A stretch of 64,000 nt of DNA, taken from positions 1 to 64,000 of the forward strand of contig JAFQEO010000016.1 of the NCBI GenBank assembly GCA_017399005.1. The letters are read 5' to 3'. The DNA is from Peptococcaceae bacterium. Its GTDB lineage: Bacteria; Bacillota; Peptococcia; Peptococcales; Peptococcaceae. The translations under genes were made by a program, and so were the position numbers. Positions 50,739 to 58,965 of this stretch are shown here, piece after piece (positions within the stretch are counted from its first letter, which is position 1; each line of letters begins with the position of its first letter). Under the pieces are notes generated by a model, which saw only the letters and a list, made by a program, of their open reading frames with translations, had not been told where the DNA came from and did no database searches.

Positions 50739-51729
50739 GGTTGCTCCTCCTGTTGCGAATAATCAGATAGATAAAGAATGGACCGCCGATGAAGGATAAC
50801 AGAATCCCTACTGGAATCTCGTAAGGCGCAAATGCCACACGGGAAATTACATCGCAGAGTACCACAAAGGCTGCACCGCCAAAGGCACTGGCCGGTACCA
50901 GATAGTGATTGTCGTTGCCGATTAAAAAACGGATAGCGTGAGGCACAATCAGCCCTACAAAGCCGATTAACCCTGCAAAGCTGACTGCAGCCCCGGCAAG
51001 AATGGCGGAGGTGAAAATCAGCAGAAAACGAATCACATTGACCGACATCCCTAAAGAACGGGCGGTTTCGGTACCCAGCGAGATAATATTCATATCACGG
51101 CGCAGAAGCATAGCCAGAACCAGACCCACGAAGATATACGCCACAGGGAAGTTCAGGCTTTTTAAGGTGATGCCGGAAAGGCCGCCTACTAAAAAGGTGC
51201 TGGCACCGATGTAGGCATCGGGATATAAAATCATAATGCAGTTCATCCCCGCGCCTAAGATACTGCTCATGGCAATACCGGTTAATACCAGTGTAATGCG
51301 GGATACTCCCGGCCCCATTGCCAGTGCGAAAATCAGCATGGCCGTAGCAAGAGCCCCCAGAAAGGCCGAGAACGGCAACAGAGCAGGATGGGATGGTAAA
51401 AAGGCAGAGCATAACAGCACCATCAGCCCGGCACCGGAGTTTACCCCGATGATATTAGGGCTGGCTAGAGGATTCTGCAGCACTGCCTGCAGAATAGCCC
51501 CGGAAACAGCCAGAGCACTGCCTGCCAGCAGCGCCCCTAGAACGCGGGGCAGACGACTATGTATCACAATGCGATAGGCCGGGTCGGTAATATCTCCAGC
51601 AAGGAACGCACGCATAAAATCAGCCGGGGACACCTGGGTGGAACCCAGGCATAACCCCAGCACGATGGATACAATGGTCAGTGCGATGGTGCAGAACACC
51701 ATCAGCATCCCTTTTTTACGACTATTCAT
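50731..51729 (-). CDS. FecCD family ABC transporter permease
   Basis: A 332-residue BtuC/FecCD permease with about ten membrane helices. Family marks are SRLPRVLGALLAGSALAVSGAILQAVLQNPLASPNIIGVNSGAGL near residues 55-100, and SFAGLIGFVGLIVPHAIRFLIGNDNHYLVPASAFGGAAFVVLCDVISRV, which includes the ATPase-coupling loop. A single permease gene implies a homodimer. It overlaps the ATPase gene by 8 bases and the binding protein gene by 8 bases, so all three are translationally coupled. Confidence 0.93.
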   Translation of the reverse strand: MNSRKKGMLMVFCTIALTIVSIVLGLCLGSTQVSPADFMRAFLAGDITDPAYRIVIHSRLPRVLGALLAGSALAVSGAILQAVLQNPLASPNIIGVNSGAGLMVLLCSAFLPSHPALLPFSAFLGALATAMLIFALAMGPGVSRITLVLTGIAMSSILGAGMNCIMILYPDAYIGASTFLVGGLSGITLKSLNFPVAYIFVGLVLAMLLRRDMNIISLGTETARSLGMSVNVIRFLLIFTSAILAGAAVSFAGLIGFVGLIVPHAIRFLIGNDNHYLVPASAFGGAAFVVLCDVISRVAFAPYEIPVGILLSFIGGPFFIYLIIRNRRSNHD

Positions 51730-52684
51730 GCAGTAAATCCGCTAAGTAGGCGTAGCTGTCCGCCCAGGCAGCGTTTGGTTTATACAGGAATTTGTCCTTT
51801 GGCAGCAGGATATAACGGTCGCTGGTTACAGCAGTCAGGCTGCTCCATGCAGGATTGCTCTCCACATTTTCTTTCAGGTTTTTCTGTGCCAGTGCGTCAT
51901 CGTTGCCCATTGGAATTACAAAGATGTAGTCCGGGTCGGTTTCGATGATATTTTCTACACTGAAATCCTGCAGCAGGCTCGGGTTGTCATCCAGAATGTT
52001 ATGGCAGCCTAAATCAGCCAGCATTTTGCCGGTCATAGTATCGGAGCTCTGTGCACGGATACCGCCGGAGAAGGTAATCATCAGAAGAACGGAAGGTTCG
52101 GTTTCCAGCTTATTATCTGCGATAATCTGTTCAATATTTTCCTGAACAGCCACACCGTTTGTCTGGTAGGCATCTGCATTGCCTGTGATGTCGCAGCAGA
52201 TTTTCAGCATGTTCAGATAGTCTTCAAAATGGGTCACGCTGAAATATGCAGCCGTGATACCGGCTTCACTCAGCGCATCTTTTAAAGCCACATGGCTGTC
52301 GGTACGGGTTGTCTCGGAGGATAACAGCACTAAATCAGGGTCTAACGCCAGAATTTCCTCAATGTTCGGGTCCTGATAGGTGCCCACGTTGGCAATGCCT
52401 TCCGGAAGCCCCAGGTCACGGTTATCCACGGTGTCATAGGATGTGCCAACCAGGGTGTCAGCGCCGCCGGCTAATACCCATACTTCGGAGAAGCTGCCCA
52501 TTAAGGATACCACACGCTGTGGATTGTTTACAGTAATTTCCTGCCCAAGTGCATCGGTAAAGGTATAGCCTTCCACCGGTGTCTGTTCTTCTGCAGGCTG
52601 CTGGTTTCCGCCGCATGCACTCAGGCAAAGACAGGCAATCAGCAGGAGGGAGAGGATGGAAATAAATTTACGGTTTTTTAACAT
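51722..52684 (-). CDS. ABC transporter substrate-binding lipoprotein (iron/heme/cobalamin class)
   Basis: A 320-residue lipoprotein with signal ILSLLLIACLCLSAC (lipobox LSAC) and a class III (BtuF/FhuD-type) fold: TFTDALGQEITVNNPQRVVSL, LAGGADTLVGTSYDT, the LPEGIANVGTYQDPNIEEILALDPDLVLLSSE hinge helix region and DYIFVIPMGND. It captures an iron chelate, heme or corrinoid outside the membrane. The ligand cannot be read. AAAGGAGAT precedes ATG 52684. A radical SAM gene of heme-pathway type ends 65 bases upstream, hinting at iron or heme as the substrate, by inference. Confidence 0.9.
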   Translation of the reverse strand: MLKNRKFISILSLLLIACLCLSACGGNQQPAEEQTPVEGYTFTDALGQEITVNNPQRVVSLMGSFSEVWVLAGGADTLVGTSYDTVDNRDLGLPEGIANVGTYQDPNIEEILALDPDLVLLSSETTRTDSHVALKDALSEAGITAAYFSVTHFEDYLNMLKICCDITGNADAYQTNGVAVQENIEQIIADNKLETEPSVLLMITFSGGIRAQSSDTMTGKMLADLGCHNILDDNPSLLQDFSVENIIETDPDYIFVIPMGNDDALAQKNLKENVESNPAWSSLTAVTSDRYILLPKDKFLYKPNAAWADSYAYLADLLHE

Positions 52685-52749
52685 AAGGTATCTCCTTTAA
52701 AATGGATTCCATTCACATTCAATTTATATGAATAGATTGGCGGTATAGA

Positions 52750-53751
52750 TTATTTGTTTAACTGTTTACCGAATGCGCAGTAGCTGTCTTCTGCCAGAAT
52801 ATCCCCCTCGTGATAATATGCGGAACGGGCACGGCATCCGCCGCAGATGTTTTTGTATCCGCATTTTCCGCAGGAGCCTTTGTAATCCTGTGTGCGCAGA
52901 GTTTTGAATACTTCTGCGTTTTTCCAGATTTCATCAAATGGCTGTTCATGCACATCGCCGGCTTCTTCCACCATGTAAGCGCATGGACGCACTTTGCCAA
53001 TCGGGCTGATGATGCAGTAGGTTAAACCAGCCAGACAGCCTCTGGTAAAGCGAGGGTCTAAATCCACGCCAACCTGTTTTGCCACGCGGGTAAACTGCGG
53101 AGCGCAGGTTGGTTTAATTGGAATGGATACCTGTTTCTGTTTTTCCATAATGGAGCGCAGCAGGTTTTCGTATTCCAGCGATTCCACAGCGGTATCTTCA
53201 ATATAAACACCACGACCAACCGGAATCAGGAAGAATACATATTCCGCCATTGCACCCATTTCCACAGCGAAATCAATGATATCCAGAATTTCGTGTTTGT
53301 TCCAGTCCATGATAGTTGTGTGAATCTGGAATGGCAGCCCTACTTCGCGGCAGTTTTTCATGCCCTGTACGGTTAATTCGTAAGCGTTTGGCAGCCCGCG
53401 GAACTGGCTGTGTTTTTCAGGGTCCAGGCTGTCCAGGCTGATGCCCATAGCTGTTGCACCGGCATCTTTTAATTTCTGAGCCACTTCTTTTGTAATCAGG
53501 GTGCCGTTGGTGCCGAATACCGGGCGCAGCCCTTTGGATGCTGCGTAAGCCACCAGTTCATAAATGTCAGGGCGCATTAACGGTTCACCGCCGCTGAAAA
53601 TCATAATTTTAAAACCGGCACGGGCAATCTCGTCGATTAATTTTTTGCCTTCTTCGGTTGTCAATTCGGCATCTTTCTGATTGCCTGCGTCCTGATAGCA
53701 GTGTTTGCAGGTTAAGTTACATTCGTTGGTTGTCATCCAGGATACGATCAT
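52750..53751 (-). CDS. radical SAM/SPASM protein, AhbC/AhbD/NirJ-like
   Basis: A 333-residue enzyme. The radical SAM cluster motif is CNLTCKHC near the N-terminus, followed by IMIFSGGEPLMRPDIYELV, GTNGTLITKEVAQKLKDAGA, MGISLDSLDPEKHSQFRGLPNAYELTVQGM, and an EYVFFLIPVGRG segment. A C-terminal SPASM region contains cysteines in CAPQF, RGCLAGLTYC, PCAYM and CGKCGYKNICGGCRAR for auxiliary clusters. The overall pattern is like the Ahb/NirJ branch that modifies siroheme side chains toward heme or d1 heme. Related maturases cannot be excluded. It lies upstream of the iron-type ABC operon on the same strand. Confidence 0.75.
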   Translation of the reverse strand: MIVSWMTTNECNLTCKHCYQDAGNQKDAELTTEEGKKLIDEIARAGFKIMIFSGGEPLMRPDIYELVAYAASKGLRPVFGTNGTLITKEVAQKLKDAGATAMGISLDSLDPEKHSQFRGLPNAYELTVQGMKNCREVGLPFQIHTTIMDWNKHEILDIIDFAVEMGAMAEYVFFLIPVGRGVYIEDTAVESLEYENLLRSIMEKQKQVSIPIKPTCAPQFTRVAKQVGVDLDPRFTRGCLAGLTYCIISPIGKVRPCAYMVEEAGDVHEQPFDEIWKNAEVFKTLRTQDYKGSCGKCGYKNICGGCRARSAYYHEGDILAEDSYCAFGKQLNK

Positions 53752-53864
53752 GGTTTCTGTCTCCTTAATTTAATGATAATTTATTGTGCAGACTGTAATG
53801 CAGATAGCTTACAGATTCTTAAATTCCTAACTATATATTATAGTGTATTCAGGCGGTCTGCCGC

Positions 53865-53900
53865 AATCGTTTTTCAAAAATAAATTCAGAAAAAACGATT
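53865..53900. promoter_or_regulatory. AATCGTTTTTC / GAAAAAACGATT inverted repeat
   Basis: Imperfect 11-base stem with ~13-base loop in the 279-base gap between the divergent radical SAM and VWA genes. A short T run follows on the forward strand, but no forward gene precedes it. It may be an operator or the end of an unseen small RNA. Confidence 0.35.
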
Positions 53901-54030
53901 CTTTTTGCAAATTTATGATAAAGAATTTAGATAGCAGAAAAAGGAACGCGGATGGTTCGTGAAAAAAGTTTCTAACACAACCAATCAGGGTATAAAACAG
54001 TAAGAGCAAATGCGAAACGAGGTGTTCCCT

Positions 54031-55467
54031 ATGACAACATCTAATCCGATTATCCCCAATCGGGTACAGAATGATAGAGAGAAAGTGGAAGAACTGGCAA
54101 GGGAGGTTCTGCAGTTTTCCAGAGATATGCTCTCGGTTAAGATGCGGTTTCTCAATCCGGCGCTGAGCCGTTTAGAACCAATTTCGTCCGACTGGCATCT
54201 GGCTACCGACGGGGTGCGGCTTTTATATGACCCGCCCTATGTGGTGCATACCTATGTGCGGGAGAAAAACAGAATTACACGAAATTATCTGCATCTGACA
54301 CTGCATTGCGTATTTCAGCACTTTTATGTGGATTTGCGCATCAATCAGATGCTGTGGAATATCTCCTGCGATATGGCGGTGGAGAATCTGATTACCGAAA
54401 TGAATCTGGACTGCACAAAAGTTGAGCGGGAAACACGACAGCAGGAAGTGCTGGAGCCAATCCGCAAAGCCATCGGGCAGCTGACCGCAGAGAAAATTTA
54501 TCATTATCTGCTGCGCAACCGGCCTAAGGAAGATACCCTGATTCACTGGTGGAAACTGTTTATGGCCGATGACCACGAGGCCTGGTATATTTCCTCCATC
54601 AGCGATGAAATTGACGAGATGGGCGACCACAACTCCAATGTGGCAGGCGATTCGGATAAAACCGGCATGACCGATGCATCCAACGAGATGAGCGATAATC
54701 CGGACCGGCTCAGCCAGCAGAAACGGCAGCTCCGTGACCAGTGGGAGCAGGTGAGCCAGCAGATTCAGATTGACCTGGAGACCTTCTCCAAAAAAGCCGG
54801 CGACACGGCCAGAGGGCTGATGCAGAATCTGGCGGCTGTGAACCGGGAGAAATACGATTACGCATCGTTTCTGAAAAAATTTGCCTCCATCGGCGAAGTG
54901 ATGCAGGTCAACGATGATGAATTTGATTATATCTTTTATACTTACGGGCTGAACCTGTGCCAGAACGTGCCGTTAATCGAGCCGCTGGAATACAAAGATG
55001 TGAAGCGCATCAAAGAATTTGTCATTGCCATTGATACATCGGGCTCGGTAAGCGGAGAGCTGGTGCAGAGCTTTGTGCAGAAAACCTATAATATTATGAT
55101 GCAGCAGGAGAATTTTTTCAGCAAAATCAATCTGCACATTATCCAGTGCGATGCGGTGATTCACGAAGATGTGAAGATTACATCCAAAGCCGAGTTTGAG
55201 CGGTATCTGGCAAACATGGTGCTGCGAGGTTCCGGCGGAACTGATTTCCGGCCGGTATTCAAGCGGGTGGATGAAATGATTCGGGACAAGGAATTCACCA
55301 ATTTAAAAGGCCTGATTTACTTTACCGACGGCGAGGGTACCTTCCCGGAACAGCAGCCCGGTTATAAAACAGCCTTTGTATTTGTGAAAGATGACTACAA
55401 AGAACCGCAGGTGCCGGCATGGGCTATCAAGCTGGTGCTGCAGAAATACGAACTGGAAGATTTATAA
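54031..55467 (+). CDS. VWA-like domain protein with DUF2201-type N-terminus
   Basis: A 478-residue cytoplasmic protein. The N-terminal ~180 residues resemble the DUF2201 putative metallopeptidase domain (HLTLHCVFQHF, then WNISCDMAVENLI). An acidic/Gln-rich linker follows (about 200-255). The C-terminal ~150 residues are a von Willebrand A-like domain with metal-site motif AIDTSGSVSGEL and the later GSGGTDFRPVF and LIYFTDGEG. VWA proteins paired with MoxR ATPases assemble or remodel complexes and insert metals. GAGGTG favours ATG 54031 over ATG 54010. It is followed by a MoxR gene and an LRR gene. Confidence 0.82.
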   Translation: MTTSNPIIPNRVQNDREKVEELAREVLQFSRDMLSVKMRFLNPALSRLEPISSDWHLATDGVRLLYDPPYVVHTYVREKNRITRNYLHLTLHCVFQHFYVDLRINQMLWNISCDMAVENLITEMNLDCTKVERETRQQEVLEPIRKAIGQLTAEKIYHYLLRNRPKEDTLIHWWKLFMADDHEAWYISSISDEIDEMGDHNSNVAGDSDKTGMTDASNEMSDNPDRLSQQKRQLRDQWEQVSQQIQIDLETFSKKAGDTARGLMQNLAAVNREKYDYASFLKKFASIGEVMQVNDDEFDYIFYTYGLNLCQNVPLIEPLEYKDVKRIKEFVIAIDTSGSVSGELVQSFVQKTYNIMMQQENFFSKINLHIIQCDAVIHEDVKITSKAEFERYLANMVLRGSGGTDFRPVFKRVDEMIRDKEFTNLKGLIYFTDGEGTFPEQQPGYKTAFVFVKDDYKEPQVPAWAIKLVLQKYELEDL

Positions 55468-55504
55468 TGCAGTTTATAATCCTGTGAGAACGAACGTATT
55501 GAGT

Positions 55505-55580
55505 TATATTGAAGTGCCAGATTTATTTTGAAGTTATTTTGAAATTATATTGAAGCGTTAATTGAAGCGTTAAGCGTTAC
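55505..55580 (+). repeat. degenerate TTGAAG repeats between VWA and MoxR genes
   Basis: The 141-base spacer holds repeated ATTTTGAAGTT / ATATTGAAGCGTTA units, with ATTGAAGCGTTA present twice in tandem near 55549-55572. Short slippage-type repeats are the simplest explanation. A binding site is possible. Confidence 0.5.
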
Positions 55581-55608
55581 AGGAAAGCGAACAGAGAGGA
55601 GAACCTTT

Positions 55609-57135
55609 ATGAATATTAAACAGGCCAAAGAACAGATTAAAAATGCCATGACAGCATATTTTACGAAAGATGAACGGGGCAATTATATCGTACCTCTGCA
55701 CAAACAGCGCCCAGTGTTTCTGATGGGGCCTCCGGGCGTGGGCAAAACCGCCATTATGGAACAGGTGGCCGGAGAGCTGGGTGTGGGGATGCTGTCTTAC
55801 TCCATGACTCATCACACCCGCCAGAGTGCGCTGGGGCTGCCTTACATCGAGCATAAAACCTACGGCGGCAAAGAATATGCTGTATCCGAATACACTATGA
55901 GTGAAATCATTGCGTCTATCTATGATTTAATGGAAGAAACCGGCGTAAAAGAAGGGATTCTGTTCCTGGACGAAATCAACTGTGTATCGGAAACCCTAGC
56001 GCCAATCATGCTGCAGTTTTTACAGTACAAAGTGTTCGGCCGCCATCGTGTGCCCGACGGCTGGGTGGTAGTGACAGCCGGAAACCCGCCGGAATACAAC
56101 AACTCGGTGCGTGAATTTGACATCGTAACCTGGGACCGTTTAAAACGTATCGATGTGGAACCGGATTTTGACGTGTGGAAAGAATATGCCTACAAAACCG
56201 GTGTGCATCCATCGGTGCTGACCTATCTGGAAATCCGAAAATCCGATTTTTATAAAATTGAATCAACCATCGACGGCAAACGGTTTGTGACAGCCCGCGG
56301 CTGGGACGACCTGAGCCAGATGATTATCCTGTACGAGAAAAACGGTTTAACCGTGGATGAGGATTTAGTGGGGCAGTATCTGCAGGATGCCAAAATTGCC
56401 AAAAGCTTTGCTGTATATTATGATTTGTTCAACAAATACCGCAGCGACTATCAGGTGGAAGAAATTCTGGCGGGCAATGTAACCGATGAAATTAAAGACC
56501 GTGCCCGTGAGGCCGGTTTTGATGAACGTCTGTCGCTGATTGGTCTTCTGCTGGATGCAGTGACTGCAGAAGTGAAAGAGGTCATCGAGGGCAAGAAAGT
56601 GCTGGAACAGCTCATGCAGGTGTTAAAACAGTTCCGTACACAGATTGGCCGCGGCAGTGAATCGCCTGTGGAACTTCTGGAACGATTGAAAGATGCCGAA
56701 GTGCAGAAGCTGGACAAAGGCCGTAAAGCCGGCAGCTTATCGGCAGATGGCCAGGCTCGTATGGAAACACTGCTGGCGATTCTGGAAGAGGATATCGACC
56801 GCATTGCATCGGAAACAGACGGTATGAACGCATTCGGCCTCTTAAAAATGGATTTCGACAGCCGCGTAAAACAGATGAAACAGGCCGGAACCGATAAAGG
56901 TATCCTGCTGCAGAATCTGTTTATCTTCAGCGAGGAAGTATTCACAAACGGCCACGAACTGTTAATTATCGTAACCGAACTGACCGCCAACTACTACACA
57001 GCCAAATACATCAGCGAATACGGCTGCGAGAAATATTTTGAACACAACAAAGAGCTTTTGTTCTACGAACGCCAGAAAAAAATCATGCAGGAGTTAGACG
57101 GTTTAGAGATGGACGATTGGCAGGATGAAGAATAA
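55609..57135 (+). CDS. MoxR-type AAA+ ATPase
   Basis: A 508-residue AAA+ protein. Walker A is MGPPGVGKTAIMEQ, followed by MTHHTRQSALGLP, Walker B GILFLDEINCVSE, sensor region WVVVTAGNPPEYNNS and the REFDIVTWDRLKRIDVEPD arginine-finger region. The last ~200 residues are helical (coiled segments VKEVIEGKKVLEQLMQVLKQF and MDFDSRVKQMKQ). MoxR ATPases usually work with a VWA-domain partner, here encoded directly upstream. The ribosome site is GAGAGGAG. The substrate complex is not identifiable, and a link to the downstream LRR protein is inferred from co-orientation. Confidence 0.88.
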   Translation: MNIKQAKEQIKNAMTAYFTKDERGNYIVPLHKQRPVFLMGPPGVGKTAIMEQVAGELGVGMLSYSMTHHTRQSALGLPYIEHKTYGGKEYAVSEYTMSEIIASIYDLMEETGVKEGILFLDEINCVSETLAPIMLQFLQYKVFGRHRVPDGWVVVTAGNPPEYNNSVREFDIVTWDRLKRIDVEPDFDVWKEYAYKTGVHPSVLTYLEIRKSDFYKIESTIDGKRFVTARGWDDLSQMIILYEKNGLTVDEDLVGQYLQDAKIAKSFAVYYDLFNKYRSDYQVEEILAGNVTDEIKDRAREAGFDERLSLIGLLLDAVTAEVKEVIEGKKVLEQLMQVLKQFRTQIGRGSESPVELLERLKDAEVQKLDKGRKAGSLSADGQARMETLLAILEEDIDRIASETDGMNAFGLLKMDFDSRVKQMKQAGTDKGILLQNLFIFSEEVFTNGHELLIIVTELTANYYTAKYISEYGCEKYFEHNKELLFYERQKKIMQELDGLEMDDWQDEE

Positions 57136-57161
57136 TCGATAGAGATAAAATAAAAGTATAA

Positions 57162-58835
57162 ATGATAAATGCATTAAAATGTGAAAGTGTGATGGAAATG
57201 AAACAGCCTGAAAACCAGAATGCAAAAGACTTTACAATCGAACACGGTGTGCTGAAGCGATATAACGGCACAGCATCTGCGGTACAGATTCCGGAGGGGA
57301 TTCATACTGTGGGTTACGCAGCCTTTCGCGGATACAAATACCTGACGGAGGTTACCATCCCGGAAGGTGTGCGGAAAATCGACAGCCTTGCCTTTGCCGG
57401 TTGCCAGCAGCTGAACACCGTGCATCTGCCCGATGGCCTTGCAGAAATTGGCTACAGCGCATTTGAGGGGTGTACAGCGTTAAGCCGTATTGCGCTGCCG
57501 GAAGGGCTTCACAGCATTGACCGCATGGTCTTTCTGGGATGCGTGAATCTGGCGGAGATTTCATTTCCAGACAGCCTTTCCATTGTGGGACGGGATGCGC
57601 TGCGGGATACCGCATGGCTCTCGAATCAGCCCGATGGTGTCATCTATGCAGGGCGGCTGGCACTGTTTGCCAGAGGCAATATCACAGAGGCAGATATAAA
57701 GCCGGGTACAGTAAAAATCTGTGTGGATGCCTTTCGCAACTGCACTGCATTGAACCGGATAACCCTGCCCGACTCGCTGGAGATAATCGAGGACAGAGCC
57801 TTTCAGAACTGCCGCAAACTGACACAGATTGTAATTCCGCAGGCCGTAAAACAGATTGGCTATCGTGCCTTTGATGAATGTATCCGTCTCTCCGTGCAGA
57901 TGGATGCCAGTGCAGCGCAAATCGGGCGGCAGTGTTTTATGGATACGGCGCAGATGCGCATTACCCGTATGAATCCTGCAAAACTGCCTGACAACATGCG
58001 GCAGAGTGCGACTCTGGCCTTTGCCGATGATGTATGCAACGATGTGAAGCTGGAATCTTCGTTTTACGAGAGCTTTTTAAAATATATCTGCAGCCGACGC
58101 AAGCTGCTTTATCCGCTGGCGCTGGAACATTGGAATCTGCTGCAGCTTATGATGCAGGAACGAGTTATCCCGCTGGATGATGTGGATCTGATTCTGGATT
58201 CCATGCTGGGCGGGGAGCAGGCAGAGGCTGTGGCTGCGCTGATGCAGTATAAACAGAGCCTGTCGGATGATGGTGACCGTGCTGATGATGTTCTGGACAG
58301 CTGGGACGATTTTGAACTGGGCTGGGATTTACCGGCAGCGGAGAAAACCGTGGAAGATTTAAAAAAAGAGTGGGGTACGAAAAAACGGAACGATGGCACC
58401 TATACCTTAATGCTGTATCGGGGCAGTGATTTGGAACTGACCGTGCCAAACCGCATTGGCGACCAGATGATAACGGCTATTTCACCATCGGCCTTAAGCC
58501 CCGACCGGCACGGCATCAAGCGGGAAACCGCAGATCACCGGCGTAGTATTCGCACTGTGACAGTGCAGGAGGGCATTACTAAAATCGGCAACCATGCCTT
58601 TGCCGATTGCGATAACCTGATGCAGCTCACATTGCCCGAAAGCATTATCGAGATTGGCTACGAAGCCTTTCGCAACTGCACCGCGCTAACCGAGCTCACT
58701 CTTCCGCAGAGTGTGGAGCGCATCGGCCGGGGAGCCTTTGCCGGATGTGTGAATTTAAAAAGTGTCCGTATGCCAGAACATGTAGAAATGGCGGAGGACG
58801 TATTCAAAGGGTGTGAACATGTAAAGAGAGAATAG
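57162..58835 (+). CDS. BspA-like leucine-rich repeat (LRR_5) protein without signal peptide
   Basis: A 557-residue protein with about eight N-terminal LRR_5 units (pattern IPEGVRKIDSLAFAGCQQL, LPDSLEIIEDRAFQNCRKL), a helical centre (~280-400) with an acidic SDDGDRADDVLDSWDDFELG stretch, and three or more C-terminal units (VQEGITKIGNHAFADCDNL). BspA-like proteins are usually secreted, but no signal or anchor is visible, so a cytoplasmic adaptor or target of the MoxR-VWA pair is plausible. The start is uncertain (ATG 57162, 57192 or 57198), since no strong ribosome site is present. It starts 26 bases after the MoxR stop. Confidence 0.82.
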   Translation: MINALKCESVMEMKQPENQNAKDFTIEHGVLKRYNGTASAVQIPEGIHTVGYAAFRGYKYLTEVTIPEGVRKIDSLAFAGCQQLNTVHLPDGLAEIGYSAFEGCTALSRIALPEGLHSIDRMVFLGCVNLAEISFPDSLSIVGRDALRDTAWLSNQPDGVIYAGRLALFARGNITEADIKPGTVKICVDAFRNCTALNRITLPDSLEIIEDRAFQNCRKLTQIVIPQAVKQIGYRAFDECIRLSVQMDASAAQIGRQCFMDTAQMRITRMNPAKLPDNMRQSATLAFADDVCNDVKLESSFYESFLKYICSRRKLLYPLALEHWNLLQLMMQERVIPLDDVDLILDSMLGGEQAEAVAALMQYKQSLSDDGDRADDVLDSWDDFELGWDLPAAEKTVEDLKKEWGTKKRNDGTYTLMLYRGSDLELTVPNRIGDQMITAISPSALSPDRHGIKRETADHRRSIRTVTVQEGITKIGNHAFADCDNLMQLTLPESIIEIGYEAFRNCTALTELTLPQSVERIGRGAFAGCVNLKSVRMPEHVEMAEDVFKGCEHVKRE

Positions 58836-58836
58836 G

Positions 58837-58872
58837 AAATAGCCTGCTGGAGCGATTCTGCAGGCTATTTAT
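58837..58872 (+). terminator. terminator of VWA-MoxR-LRR operon
   Basis: Stem AAATAGCCTGC / GCAGGCTATTT followed by ATTGTT. The T run is weak but the stem is perfect. Confidence 0.75.
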
Positions 58873-58908
58873 TGTTAAGATAGGCATAGAAATTTTTATG
58901 AAATGATA

Positions 58909-58940
58909 TTGCAATTATTCGAGCTCTAGAATATAATTCT
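58909..58940 (+). promoter_or_regulatory. promoter of R-M operon with palindrome on the -10
   Basis: TTGCAA (58909-58914), a 17-base spacer and TATAAT (58932-58937). The palindrome AGAAT-ATA-ATTCT (58928-58940) covers the -10. The first gene's product has an N-terminal HTH and could bind here. Confidence 0.7.
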
Positions 58941-58965
58941 GTTATAAAATTCTGGAGGTGTGGTT

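Noticed and set aside
53752-54000. Fur box before the radical SAM/ABC operons
   Set aside because: ATGATAATTTATTG resembles half a Fur site, but the second half does not match. Iron control is therefore not claimed.
53827-54009. 60-codon reverse frame in the radical SAM/VWA gap
   Set aside because: No ribosome site. The Phe/Leu/Asn-rich content fits AT-rich intergenic DNA.
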